Of a stretch of 40,759 bases of DNA, positions 7,786-16,624 are shown piece after piece. Numbering within the stretch: the stretch's first letter is position 1; each line of letters opens with the position of its first letter. The DNA is from Proteobacteria bacterium HN_bin10 (GTDB lineage Bacteria > Pseudomonadota > Alphaproteobacteria > Caulobacterales > Aquidulcibacteraceae): the NCBI GenBank assembly GCA_002083515.1, contig LWDN01000061.1:1-40759 (forward strand). Reading direction: 5' to 3'. The position numbers and the translations under genes are program-made. The notes beneath the pieces are model-generated. The model was not told the origin of the DNA and made no database searches. It was given only the letters and a program-made list of their open reading frames with translations.

Positions 7786-8634
7786 GTGCTGACCTTCGTC
7801 GAAGCGATCTCGCTCGCGGGAGATCGGAACAAGCAGAACGACGATGCGTGTGGGAACGCACGTGACTGCGCTTGGATCATCGATGGCGCCACCGATCTGC
7901 ACACAGATCCCATAAGCCCTGAAGCGTCGGATGCGGCGTGGATCGCGCAGGTGCTCAACGCTGCGCTTCACAGCCGCGCTGGAAACGCTCCGATGACTCG
8001 GGCGCAGCTGAGAGGAACTGTCGAGGGCCTGATCGCGCCGCGATGGAGCGAGCTGACAAACGGCGCGCCGGTTGAGCGCTGGAAATTGCCGACCGCGTCG
8101 GTGCTGATCGCCTCCGATCACGACGGCGCTTTGCAAGGCCTTGATCTCGGCGATTGCCGCTGCTTTGCGCTCGATGCGCAGGGCGCGGGTCATAGCGCCG
8201 GATCGCGCGCGAACGCCACCGATGACGAACAGCACCGCGCGCGCGACGCCGCCAAGCGCGCTGGCGCGCCCGCATCTTTGCGCGATCCCGAAACCATGGC
8301 GATGCTGCGCACGGCGCGTGCGCAGCACAATCTGCCCGGCGGCTCATACTGGGTGTTCGGGTTGCAGCCGGAATGCGCGGAGCATGCGCGGGTCTGGACG
8401 CTGCCGCTCGCGCGACCGGCGCATGTGCTGCTCTGCACCGATGGGTTTTCGGCGCTGGTGGACCGTTACCGCGCCTATGACGCCGCCGGCATCGTGCGCG
8501 CCGCGCTCGACAAGGGCCTACAAGAACTGGGGCGCGAATTGCGGGCGATCGAGGCCGCCGACGCCTCCGGCGCGCAGCACCCGCGCTTCAAGCGGAGCGA
8601 TGACGCTACGGCGTTGTTGCTGCGCCTGACCTAA
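7786..8634 (+). CDS. PP2C-family (PPM-type) serine/threonine phosphatase
   Basis: This 282-residue protein starts at GTG 7786, with CTGGAGG five bases upstream. It is a metal-dependent protein phosphatase by motif order: DRNKQNDDACG at 13-23, IIDGATD at 31-37 (metal-binding Asp33), LGDCR in the centre, CTDGFSALVD, and a C-terminal DDATALLL at 272-279. All acidic metal ligands of the PPM fold are plausible, though the usual DGxGG is changed to DGATD. No membrane segment or sensor domain is fused. There is no kinase partner nearby, so its substrate is unknown. Confidence 0.85.
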   Translation: MLTFVEAISLAGDRNKQNDDACGNARDCAWIIDGATDLHTDPISPEASDAAWIAQVLNAALHSRAGNAPMTRAQLRGTVEGLIAPRWSELTNGAPVERWKLPTASVLIASDHDGALQGLDLGDCRCFALDAQGAGHSAGSRANATDDEQHRARDAAKRAGAPASLRDPETMAMLRTARAQHNLPGGSYWVFGLQPECAEHARVWTLPLARPAHVLLCTDGFSALVDRYRAYDAAGIVRAALDKGLQELGRELRAIEAADASGAQHPRFKRSDDATALLLRLT

Positions 8635-8675
8635 ATCATTGACCGCAACGGCAACCTGCCCCCAGAACGCGCCCC

Positions 8676-10853
8676 ATGAATCGCCGCGAAATCCTCCAGG
8701 CAAGCGCCGCCTTGCCGACCCTTGCCCTCTTCTCCGCCTGCGCCTCCACGGATGCCTCCATGCCGAACGCCACGCCGCCCGCCGCCCGCATCGAACCGAA
8801 GACGATCGAGCAATTGGGCCGCACCCGCGTCGACAATTACGCCTGGCTGAAGGACGACAATTGGCAGGAGGTGATGCGCGACCCATCGCTCTTGCGCGCC
8901 GATATCCGCGCCTACCTCGATGAAGAGAACGCCTATCGCGAACAGGTCATGGCTTCGACCGCGGACTTGCAGGAGCGTCTCTACCAGGAAATGCGGGGCC
9001 GCACGAAGGAAGACGATTCCTCCGTGCCGACGCCGGACGGCCCGTGGGAATATTATCGCCGCTTCGAGACCGGCGCGCAGCATCCGAAATACGTCCGCCG
9101 TCCGCGCGGCAGCGATGGTCCGGAGCAAGTGCTGATCGATGTCGACGCGCAGGCACGCGGCAAGACCTTCTACAAAGTGATTTCCGCGCAGCACGCGCCC
9201 GATCATTCCATGCTCGCCTACGCCGTCGACGAGCAAGGCTCGGAGATTTACACCCTCTACATCAAGGATTTGGCCCGCGGCGAAACCTTGGCCGCGCACA
9301 TCAACGATTGCACCGGCGACTTCTGCTGGTCGCCGGACGCCCGCTACATCTTCTGGACATTCCGCGACAATAACGGCCGCCCGGCGAAGATTTATCGCCG
9401 CCCTGCACGCGGCGGCGAAGACGTGCTCGTCTACGACGAACCGGACGACGGCTTCTTCCTGAGCGTCGGCCCGACTGAAAGCCGCGAATTCATTCTGATC
9501 AGCGCCGGCAATGGCAGCCAGTCGGAATACTACACCATCCCCTCGAGCAATCCGACGGCGCCGCCGGCGCTGTTCAGCGCGCGCGAGCCGGACATGCTCT
9601 ACACGCCGACGCATTGGAACGGCCGCTGGTATGTCGTCACCAATGCCGACGGCGCGGTCGATTTCAAGATCATGACGGCGGCGCCGGGCGCGACGGCGCG
9701 GTCGCTGTGGCGCGAATTCCTACCGCACGAGGCCGGGCGCTACATATTGGGCTTGAGCGCGGCCAAGGACTATCTCGTACGCGTCGAGCGCTCGAACGCG
9801 CTGCCACGCATCGTCATCCGCCACAAAGGCGGCGAAGAGCATGCCATCGCCATGGCGGAGGACGCCTACAATATCGAGCTTTCCGGCGGCTACGAGTTCG
9901 ACACAACCACCATGCGCTACGTCTACGAGTCGCCGACGACGCCGCTCAAATGGTTCGACTACGACATGGCCGCTCGCACGCAAGTGCTGCGCAAGACGCA
10001 GGAAATCCCGTCAGGCCACAATCCGGACGACTACGTCACCCACCGCTTCTTCGCCACGGCAAGCGACGGCAAGCGCGTGCCGATCACGGTGTTGATGAAG
10101 CGCGGCACGCCCATCGACCGCTCAGCCCCGCTCTTCCTCTACGGCTACGGCTCCTACGGCATATCGATGGACGCGGATTTCTCGATCCGCCGTTTCAGCC
10201 TCGTCGACCGCGGCTGGATCTACGCCATCGCGCATGTGCGCGGCGGCTCCGAAATGGGCTTCGGCTGGTTCCAGGACGGACGCCGCTTCAACAAGCGCAA
10301 CACCTTCACCGACTTCATCGCCTGCGCCGAGGATTTGATCGCCCGCGGCTATGCGCGGCCAGGGCATATCGTCTGCGAAGGCCGCTCCGCCGGCGGCTTG
10401 CTGATGGGCGCCATCAACAACATGCGCCCGGATTTGTGGGCTGGCGTCATCGGCGGCGTGCCCTTCATCGACGTCATCAACACGATGAGCGACACCTCGC
10501 TGCCGCTGACTCCGCCGGAATGGCCCGAATGGGGCAATCCGCTCGAGGACCCGGCGGCCTACGATTACATGGCTTCGTATTGCCCCTACACCAACATCGA
10601 GCGCAAAGCCTATCCGGCCGTGCTCTCCACCGGCGGCCTCACCGATCCGCGCGTCACCTATTGGGAACCGGCGAAATGGGTCGCCAAGCTTCGCCCGCAT
10701 ACGACCAGCGGCCGCCCCGTGCTGCTGAAGATGAACATGGGCGCCGGCCACGCCGGCAGCGCCGGACGCTTCGAATATCTGCGCGAGATCGCGCACGACT
10801 ACGCCTTCGCGATCAAGGCGATCGGCGCGGATGAAGCCGGCGGGCCGTTCTAA
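8676..10853 (+). CDS. ptrB: Exported S9A serine peptidase, oligopeptidase B-like (protease II)
   Basis: This 725-residue prolyl-oligopeptidase-family enzyme has a seven-bladed propeller (roughly residues 100-450) followed by an alpha/beta-hydrolase domain. The catalytic triad is Ser571 (GRSAGG), Asp657 (LTDPRV) and His692 (GAGHAG). Oligopeptidase B cuts short peptides after Lys/Arg. The N-terminus begins MNRREILQASAALP and reaches LFSAC at about residue 27, a Tat-style lipoprotein leader, so this copy is likely exported and lipid-anchored, whereas the E. coli enzyme is cytosolic. The peptide importer encoded next door on the other strand could take up its products. No strong ribosome binding site is visible. 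Confidence 0.9.
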   Translation: MNRREILQASAALPTLALFSACASTDASMPNATPPAARIEPKTIEQLGRTRVDNYAWLKDDNWQEVMRDPSLLRADIRAYLDEENAYREQVMASTADLQERLYQEMRGRTKEDDSSVPTPDGPWEYYRRFETGAQHPKYVRRPRGSDGPEQVLIDVDAQARGKTFYKVISAQHAPDHSMLAYAVDEQGSEIYTLYIKDLARGETLAAHINDCTGDFCWSPDARYIFWTFRDNNGRPAKIYRRPARGGEDVLVYDEPDDGFFLSVGPTESREFILISAGNGSQSEYYTIPSSNPTAPPALFSAREPDMLYTPTHWNGRWYVVTNADGAVDFKIMTAAPGATARSLWREFLPHEAGRYILGLSAAKDYLVRVERSNALPRIVIRHKGGEEHAIAMAEDAYNIELSGGYEFDTTTMRYVYESPTTPLKWFDYDMAARTQVLRKTQEIPSGHNPDDYVTHRFFATASDGKRVPITVLMKRGTPIDRSAPLFLYGYGSYGISMDADFSIRRFSLVDRGWIYAIAHVRGGSEMGFGWFQDGRRFNKRNTFTDFIACAEDLIARGYARPGHIVCEGRSAGGLLMGAINNMRPDLWAGVIGGVPFIDVINTMSDTSLPLTPPEWPEWGNPLEDPAAYDYMASYCPYTNIERKAYPAVLSTGGLTDPRVTYWEPAKWVAKLRPHTTSGRPVLLKMNMGAGHAGSAGRFEYLREIAHDYAFAIKAIGADEAGGPF

Positions 10854-10854
10854 T

Positions 10855-12486
10855 CTAGGCGTTCCGAATCCCGAACCAGCGTGCGCGGTGATAGTCGGAG
10901 ATATTGTCCTCGTACCCGGTGAGATCGGGGTGCACGAGATTGGTCGAATTGATGAACACGCTCATGCAGATGGGCGCGTCGTCGAGCACGATCTGCTCGG
11001 CCTGCGCCATCAGCTGGCCGCGGCGCGCGCCATCCGCTTCGAAGTCGCTCTGATGCACCAGCCCATCGTAGACGGGATTGCTGTAGCCCGAATAATTCTG
11101 CGGCCCGGTGCGGGTTTCGAGCAGATAGAGATAGTTCTTGGCGTCGTTGTAGTCGGCGATCCAACCGCCGTCGCCGGCGTCGAAATTCTTGGCGCGCAGA
11201 TTGGCGTAATGGACCTGCGTCTCCACGCCGCGCAACTCCACCGTCACCCACGGCGCGATCGAGTTCCAATCGTTCTGCACCACCACCGCCACGCGCGGAT
11301 TGTCGCTGGTGTTGCGATGGGAGAATTCGAACCGCAACGGATTGTTGGGCCCGAACCCCGCGGCGCGAAGCAGCCGCTCCGCCTCGCGCTTGCGGTCTTC
11401 GATGGGACGATCCGCCCATTGATAGCGCGCCGTCGCCGGATAATTGGCGATGCCCGGCGGCACGAACGAATACGCCGCCCGCTCGCCGGTCCGGTAGATT
11501 TGCGAGGCGACGAAATCGCGATCGTACGCCATCGTCAGCGCCTGGCGCACGCGCATATCGTTGAAAGGCGGGCGCGTGGTGTTGAAGGAAAAATAGTTGC
11601 AGGTCAGATACGGCGCGACGCGAACGAACCCCGGCAAATCGCGGCGCAATTGCTCGACCTGATTTGACGGAAAACGCGTCGACCAGCCCGCCTCGCCGCT
11701 CATGACCTTGCGCGCCGCCGCGTTCACGTCGTTCGACGGATAGAAGTAGAGGTGCTCCAGAACGACGTTTGGCGCGTCGAAGAAGCGCGGATTGCGTTCC
11801 AGGTGAACGATGTAGTTCGACCACCAGCGCACCAGGTTGAAGGCGCCGTTGACCACGATGTTTTCCGGCTGCACCCAGTCGTCGCCATACCGCTCGACGA
11901 TGTGCTTCGGCACCGGATAGGCGGTGTAGTGCATCAGCAGCTGCGGCAAGTATGGCGCCGGATGCTCAAGCTGGATTTCCAGCGTGAGATCGTCGATGGC
12001 GCGGACGCCGACGTTCTCCGGCTCCATCTCTCCTTGGTTCACGGCCTGCGCATTCTTGATCGGATAGAGAATGGCCGCGTACTCGGCGAGGTTTTCGGGG
12101 TCGAGGATGCGCTTGAACGCGAACTCGAAATCATGCGCGTCGCAGGCCTCGCCATCGGACCATGACGCGCGCCGCAGATAAAACGTCCACGTGCGACCGT
12201 CCTCGCTCGTCTCCCAGCGTTCGGCCATGCCCGGAATCGGCTCGGCCAGCGGGTTCTCGGTCGTCAGACCGACGAACATGTTGCCGAGGATATTGTTCTC
12301 CCACTGACCCGACGCCTTGTGCGGGTCGAGGGAGAGCGGCTCGCCCTGATTGCAGATATCGAGCGAGCGCTTGACCTTGTCGAAACCGACGATCTTGGCG
12401 TTGCCGCAGGCGCCCAGGGAGGTCGCTGCCGTGAGCCCGCCGGCCCCGGCCAGAAGCCGCCTTCTATCGGTCCACAACGCCGCCAT
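10855..12486 (-). CDS. Peptide ABC transporter, substrate-binding lipoprotein (OppA/DppA-like)
   Basis: The 543-residue protein is of family 5 solute-binding type. The N-terminus has a twin-arginine DRRRLLAG motif and a lipobox ending LGAC near residue 27, so it is exported folded and lipid-anchored. The mature part shows the family opening (ICNQGEPLSLDPHKA) and later AMAERWETS-like and RQALTMAYDRD segments typical of SBP_bac_5 proteins. It would deliver oligopeptides to the two permeases encoded upstream on the same strand. Between it and the permeases lies a secreted-protein gene on the opposite strand, so it needs its own promoter in the 91-bp gap at 12487-12577. It converges with the oligopeptidase gene, leaving one base between stop codons. 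Confidence 0.9.
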   Translation of the reverse strand: MAALWTDRRRLLAGAGGLTAATSLGACGNAKIVGFDKVKRSLDICNQGEPLSLDPHKASGQWENNILGNMFVGLTTENPLAEPIPGMAERWETSEDGRTWTFYLRRASWSDGEACDAHDFEFAFKRILDPENLAEYAAILYPIKNAQAVNQGEMEPENVGVRAIDDLTLEIQLEHPAPYLPQLLMHYTAYPVPKHIVERYGDDWVQPENIVVNGAFNLVRWWSNYIVHLERNPRFFDAPNVVLEHLYFYPSNDVNAAARKVMSGEAGWSTRFPSNQVEQLRRDLPGFVRVAPYLTCNYFSFNTTRPPFNDMRVRQALTMAYDRDFVASQIYRTGERAAYSFVPPGIANYPATARYQWADRPIEDRKREAERLLRAAGFGPNNPLRFEFSHRNTSDNPRVAVVVQNDWNSIAPWVTVELRGVETQVHYANLRAKNFDAGDGGWIADYNDAKNYLYLLETRTGPQNYSGYSNPVYDGLVHQSDFEADGARRGQLMAQAEQIVLDDAPICMSVFINSTNLVHPDLTGYEDNISDYHRARWFGIRNA

Positions 12487-12519
12487 GAATTATCTCCGCG
12501 TGAGCCCTGCGCGAGCGGG

Positions 12520-12547
12520 CTGACAAAGTTTCCTCCCAAAGTCTAGG
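12520..12547 (+). promoter_or_regulatory. Weak candidate promoter for the secreted-protein gene
   Basis: CTGACA at 12520-12525 and TCTAGG at 12542-12547 are 16 bp apart. Transcription would begin near 12554, which is after the first in-frame ATG (12548) but before the ATG at 12578 chosen as start. The -10 match is poor, so this is a suggestion only. Confidence 0.2.
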
Positions 12548-12577
12548 ATGATCCGGCTTCCGATGGGAGGGGACCTC

Positions 12578-13135
12578 ATGCGCATTGTCTTGGCCGGTCT
12601 GGCCTTTGTCGCTTTTGCCGGGCCGGTTGTCGCCCAGGAACAATCCGCGGCGCCGGACGTCCTCAATCAAGTCTATGCCTGCCGCACTATCGCCGACGAG
12701 GCGCAGCGGCTCGCGTGCTATGACGGCGCGGTCGGCCGCCTGCAGGAGGCGCAGAACACCGGCAACCTCGTCGCCGTGGATCGCGGCCAGGCCCAGGAGA
12801 TGGACCGGGAGGCTTTCGGCTTCTCGCTGCCGAGCCTCTCGCGGATTTTCGGCGGCGGCGGCGGAGGAAGTCCGAACCAAAGCGGCGCCGCGACCGCTCC
12901 GCAATTCGAGCGCATCGACAACATCGAGATGGTGATCGAAAGCGTCACGCACCGGCGCAATCTCCCCTCCACTTTCCGCATGAGCAACGGTCAAGTCTGG
13001 GTCCAGATCGACGACGAAGTCGCGCGCAACGTGCGCAATGGCGGACGGGTGACGATCAGGCGCGCGTCATTCGGCAGCTATCTGATGGAAGTCGAAACAG
13101 GCGGGCCCGCGATCAGGGTCAGGCGGACGCAGTAG
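12578..13135 (+). CDS. Secreted protein of unknown function with paired cysteines
   Basis: The 185-residue protein carries an N-terminal signal peptide (hydrophobic residues 3-16, cleavage likely after VVA at 17-19). A segment reading VYACRTIADEAQRLACYDGA follows, a Cys-containing pattern seen in many small periplasmic proteins of alphaproteobacteria, where the two cysteines probably form a disulfide. Then comes a Gly-rich linker and a C-terminal beta-rich part (SNGQVWVQID, GGRVTIRRASFGSYLM). GGGAGGGG eight bases upstream supports ATG 12578 over 12548. It lies inside the peptide-transporter locus on the opposite strand and converges with the permease gene. Function is unknown. Confidence 0.75.
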   Translation: MRIVLAGLAFVAFAGPVVAQEQSAAPDVLNQVYACRTIADEAQRLACYDGAVGRLQEAQNTGNLVAVDRGQAQEMDREAFGFSLPSLSRIFGGGGGGSPNQSGAATAPQFERIDNIEMVIESVTHRRNLPSTFRMSNGQVWVQIDDEVARNVRNGGRVTIRRASFGSYLMEVETGGPAIRVRRTQ

Positions 13136-13137
13136 CC

Positions 13138-14046
13138 TTAACGTTCCTTCGGATCGAGCGCGTCCCGAAGTCCATCGCCGAGGAAGTTGAGCGCCAAAAG
13201 CGTGATCAGCATGGTCGCGGCGGGCGCGATCAACATCCAGGGCGCGTTGATCATCTGGCGCGCGCCGTCCGAGATCAGCCGCCCAAGCGAGGTGAGCGGC
13301 TCTTGCACGCCAAGTCCGATGAACGAGAGAAAGCTCTCGGCCAAGATGATCACCGGCACGTTCAGCGTGGCGAAGACCACGACCGGGCCCAGCACGTTGG
13401 GCACGATGTGACGGAAGACGATCTGCAGCGGCGTTGCGCCCGCCGCGCGCGCGGCCTCGACGAATTCCTTCTGGCGGAGCGCGATGGTCTGGCCGCGCAC
13501 GATGCGCGCCATGGTCAGCCACTCGACCGCGCCGATCGCCATGAAAATCAACATCAGATTGGCGACCGGGCTGTCGGTCTGCACCACCGTCATCAGCACG
13601 ATGACGAAGAACACGAACGGGATCGAATAGAGCACGTCGACAACGCGCATCATGAGGTCGTCGACGGCGCCGCCGATGAAGCCGGCGATAGCGCCCCAAG
13701 TCACGCCTATGGTGAGCGCGACGGCGGTCGCGGCGAAGCCGACCAGCAGCGAGATGCGCAGGCCGAACAGAATGCGCGCGACGATGTCCCTGCCCTCGGT
13801 GTCGGTGCCGAGCAGGTGCATATTCTCGGTAGTCGGCGCGACGGCGACGCGATCGCGGAAAATTTCATCGTAGGGATGCACCCAAAGCCAGGGTCCGAAC
13901 GCGGCCAGCAACACCAAAACGGCGACGACATAGAGGCTGGCCACCGCCGCCGGATTGCGCATCAGCCGCCGGCGCGCGTCTTCCCAGAGCGAGCGGCCCT
14001 TGATCGCCTGCGGCTGCGGCGTATCGTCGATGAGGATATCGCTCAT
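13138..14046 (-). CDS. Peptide ABC transporter permease, OppC/DppC-like
   Basis: This 302-residue inner-membrane permease starts at MSDILIDD; its ATG overlaps the stop of the OppB-like gene (ATGA). After a cytoplasmic N-terminus, a first membrane helix lies near residues 35-55, and the five-helix permease core follows a periplasmic loop with LLGTDTEGRDI, a hallmark of OppC/DppC proteins. The EAA loop that contacts the ATPase is visible as EFVEAARAAGATPLQIVFRH. The open frame extends upstream to 15081 but that part is antisense to OppB-like coding. No ATPase gene follows. Confidence 0.92.
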   Translation of the reverse strand: MSDILIDDTPQPQAIKGRSLWEDARRRLMRNPAAVASLYVVAVLVLLAAFGPWLWVHPYDEIFRDRVAVAPTTENMHLLGTDTEGRDIVARILFGLRISLLVGFAATAVALTIGVTWGAIAGFIGGAVDDLMMRVVDVLYSIPFVFFVIVLMTVVQTDSPVANLMLIFMAIGAVEWLTMARIVRGQTIALRQKEFVEAARAAGATPLQIVFRHIVPNVLGPVVVFATLNVPVIILAESFLSFIGLGVQEPLTSLGRLISDGARQMINAPWMLIAPAATMLITLLALNFLGDGLRDALDPKER

Positions 14047-14972
14047 TGGCTGCGGGCCCGCGGGTCGAGCACGCGGTACATCAGGTCCGCGGCGAGGTTC
14101 ATGAGGATGATGAGAAACGAGTAGATCAGCACCACGCCCATCACCAGCGTGTAGTCGCGCTGCTGCGCGGCGAGCACGAACTGCTTGCCGATGCCAGGCA
14201 GCTGGAACACGGTCTCGATGACGAACGAACCCGCCATCACGCCGGCCAGCGCCGGTCCGGCATAGGACACGATCGGCAGCATCGCGATCGGCAGCGCGTG
14301 GCGCCAGATCACTTGCGCCTCGGGCAGGCCCTTCGCGCGCGCGGTGCGGATGGCGTTCGAGCGCAGCGCTTCGATCATCGAGGCGCGCATGAGGCGCGAC
14401 ACCACCGCGATCAGCGGCAGCGATAGCGTCAGCACCGGCAGCACGAGATAGATCAAGCCGAACTCGTCGCGATGAAGCCCTTGCGATGGCAGCAGCCCCC
14501 ACTGAACCCCGAAAAACAGCTGCATGATCGGGCCGATGACCAAGGGCGGCAGGCAGACTCCCGCAATCGCGATGGCCATGACCAGATAATCCTGCGCCTT
14601 GTTCTGGCGCAGCGCCGCGATCACGCCCAAGCCCCCGCCGACGAACAGCGCCAGCATCATTGCGGCGATGCCCAGAATGGCGCTCGTCGGCGCCCCCTCG
14701 GCGATGATGTCGACGACGTCCTTGTCCTTGTAGGTCATCGAGGGCCCGAGATCGCCGCGCGCCAGGCCGAGGACGTAATGGCCGAGTTGCTCGTGGATCG
14801 GCAGATCGAGTTTGTATTCCGCCAGCAGCCGCCGCTCGATCTCCGGCGGCATCTGCCGCTCCTTGGTGAACGGCCCGCCCGGCGCCAGGTGCATCAGCAC
14901 GAAGGCGGCGGCGACGATGGCAAGGAGTGTTGGGATGGCCAGCAGAAGACGCCGAACGGCTAGAGCAAGCAT
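14043..14972 (-). CDS. Peptide ABC transporter permease, OppB/DppB-like
   Basis: This 309-residue inner-membrane permease has a first helix at about residues 8-29 and an extended periplasmic loop with YKLDLPIHEQ and LGPSMTYKD, then the transmembrane core. The EAA-type coupling loop reads NAIRTARAKGLPEAQVIWRHAL, and the C-terminus RVLDPRAR is typical. It forms the heterodimeric pore with the OppC-like protein. The expected ATPases (OppD, OppF) are absent from the window, so either distant genes or a shared ATPase must drive the importer. Confidence 0.92.
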   Translation of the reverse strand: MLALAVRRLLLAIPTLLAIVAAAFVLMHLAPGGPFTKERQMPPEIERRLLAEYKLDLPIHEQLGHYVLGLARGDLGPSMTYKDKDVVDIIAEGAPTSAILGIAAMMLALFVGGGLGVIAALRQNKAQDYLVMAIAIAGVCLPPLVIGPIMQLFFGVQWGLLPSQGLHRDEFGLIYLVLPVLTLSLPLIAVVSRLMRASMIEALRSNAIRTARAKGLPEAQVIWRHALPIAMLPIVSYAGPALAGVMAGSFVIETVFQLPGIGKQFVLAAQQRDYTLVMGVVLIYSFLIILMNLAADLMYRVLDPRARSQ

Positions 14973-15067
14973 TCCAACGTCCCTGTGGCGCCGAAGCAGT
15001 CGGTCCCGGCCGGCCGAACCTTGCGTCCCGCGTAAGCCGTGTCAACGTGGCCGGGCAGGGGTATGCG

Positions 15068-15502
15068 ATGGCCGAATTCAAACGCGTGACGCCCGGATTT
15101 TCGGTGGCCGGGCAATTGACGCCGGCCGACGTGGCCCTGGCCGCCGCCGCCGGCTACAAAACCATCGTCGCAAACCGGCCCGACGGCGAGGATTTCGGCC
15201 AATCCAATGCGGCCGAAATAAAGGCGCTGGCGGAGGCGGCGGGGCTCGAGTTCCGGAACCTCCCATTCGCAGGACCCCCGCCCCCGGCAATCGTTGCGGA
15301 GACCGCCATGCTCCTGGATGAGGCAAAGAGCCCTGTGCTTGCCTATTGCCGAACCGGAACCCGCTCAATAACAGCCTGGGCGCTGGCCGAGGCCCTTGCC
15401 GGAAGGCGACGGCCTGACGAAATCATCGCCTTGGCGGCAAAGGCAGGGTACGACTTGAACCGGGCGCGCGGGGCGCTCGAAACACTGGCCCCGAGGACTT
15501 AG
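15068..15502 (+). CDS. TIGR01244/DUF442-type phosphatase-like (beta-lactamase-hydrolase-like) protein
   Basis: This is a 144-residue single domain of the dual-specificity-phosphatase fold. The N-terminal FSVAGQLTPADV and IVANRPDGED segments and the loop AYCRTGTRSITAWAL (Cys94, Arg99) match the TIGR01244 family, where this domain appears alone or fused to MBL hydrolases such as Blh. In Blh-type systems it is linked to sulfide metabolism and biofilm growth, but the substrate is uncertain. An MBL-fold hydrolase gene lies 1.1 kb downstream on the same strand. The frame is open upstream to 14927, but MAEFKRVTPGF is the family start. Confidence 0.87.
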   Translation: MAEFKRVTPGFSVAGQLTPADVALAAAAGYKTIVANRPDGEDFGQSNAAEIKALAEAAGLEFRNLPFAGPPPPAIVAETAMLLDEAKSPVLAYCRTGTRSITAWALAEALAGRRRPDEIIALAAKAGYDLNRARGALETLAPRT

Positions 15503-15621
15503 CCGGCGGCGGGCAGGATCAGCATCCAAGCCGTCTTGATTAAGACGATCAGGGACAAGGCGACCAGCACAGTGCGCACGCGATCCAACGTAAAGAAGCA
15601 GACGGCGACGGCGCGTTCCAT
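15499..15621 (-). CDS. Possible 40-residue small membrane protein
   Basis: An ATG at 15621 opens a 40-codon frame that has a positively charged start (MERAV), a Cys, then a hydrophobic stretch (residues 22-37, LVALSLIVLIKTAWMLIL). Its stop codon overlaps that of the convergent DUF442 gene by two bases. This tight 3' fit and a believable single membrane helix make it plausible as a small membrane protein. A longer frame to 15756 exists but enters the next gene antisense. No homologue is recognised. Confidence 0.4.
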   Translation of the reverse strand: MERAVAVCFFTLDRVRTVLVALSLIVLIKTAWMLILPAAG

Positions 15622-15664
15622 GGCGCGTCCGCTAGCAAGCGCCGGGCCGCGGAGCGCCTGAGCG

Positions 15665-16615
15665 GTGACCGACGCCACCCCCCGCGTGTTCCAGACCTCT
15701 GGCCGGGTCTGGCTGAAGGACTTCGAGTTCGGCCTGACCGGGCTGACCGTCCGCAAGACCGGCGCGCGCGTCCCCTACTCGCCCTCGGTGATCGGCCAGG
15801 TGACGGCGTGGTTCCGCTATTTCTTTGCAGCCAAGGCCATTCCGGCGCTGGAGCCGAGCTTCACCATCTACTTCACGCCCGAACGCGCGCGGCCCTGGTA
15901 CCTCATTTTTTCGGTGGCCCGGGCAGCCGGCGCGAAACTCGCCAAGGACGCCGCGCAGGCTGACGTGGTGATGCAGTTCGAGGACGCCACCTATAGTCCC
16001 AACGATCCGCCGGCGAAGCTGAAACCCGGCGCCAAGCTCGTGAATTTCGGCTGCCGCGATGTCTCGAAAACGAACGTCGCCCGCGCCTGCGCCGCCGCGT
16101 TCGGCAATCCTCTGGCGGTCGATCCGCTGACCTACACCGGCCTGGCGGTCGAGAAGTCCGAGATCAACGCCGCCCACGACGGACACATCGTGCAATGCCC
16201 GACCAATCCGGCGCCGGGGCGCGTTTACCAGCGCGTCGTCGATAATCGGATGAACGCCGATCTCAACCTAGTGGAGGATCTCCGCACCTGCACCGTCGGC
16301 GGCAAACCGGTTCTGGTGTTCATCAAGCGTCGCGAAGTAACCAAGCGGTTCCTCAATACGAACACCGAGGTGCTGCTACGGACGCCCGAAGAAATCTTCA
16401 GTCCCGCTGAATTGAGTCAAATCAGCGCCTTCACGCGCGAGATCGGCCTGGACTGGGGCGGCGTGGACGTGCTGCGCGACCGCAACGATGGAAAGCTCTA
16501 CATTGTCGACGCCAACAAGACCGACATGGGACCCCCGATCGGGCTCAACCTGCCGGACAAGATCAAGGCCACCTACATGCTGCGCGATGCTTTTCGCAGG
16601 TATGTCGTCGGCTGA
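15665..16615 (+). CDS. Uncharacterised protein with ATP-grasp-like C-terminal half
   Basis: This 316-residue protein starts at GTG 15665. The C-terminal region reads like an ATP-grasp enzyme: a VLVFIKRREVTKRF strand-helix with basic residues, then GLDWGGVDVLRDRNDGKLYIVDANKTD, where the final Asp and Asn resemble the metal-binding D-x-N of that superfamily. The N-terminal half (RVWLKDFEFG, WFRYFFAAK, PSFTIYF) has no motif I recognise. ATP-grasp enzymes join a carboxylate to an amine or thiol. It is followed after nine bases by an MBL-fold hydrolase gene, so the two probably form an operon. The assignment is by motif reading only. Confidence 0.7.
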   Translation: MTDATPRVFQTSGRVWLKDFEFGLTGLTVRKTGARVPYSPSVIGQVTAWFRYFFAAKAIPALEPSFTIYFTPERARPWYLIFSVARAAGAKLAKDAAQADVVMQFEDATYSPNDPPAKLKPGAKLVNFGCRDVSKTNVARACAAAFGNPLAVDPLTYTGLAVEKSEINAAHDGHIVQCPTNPAPGRVYQRVVDNRMNADLNLVEDLRTCTVGGKPVLVFIKRREVTKRFLNTNTEVLLRTPEEIFSPAELSQISAFTREIGLDWGGVDVLRDRNDGKLYIVDANKTDMGPPIGLNLPDKIKATYMLRDAFRRYVVG

Positions 16616-16624
16616 GGCCCGCTG

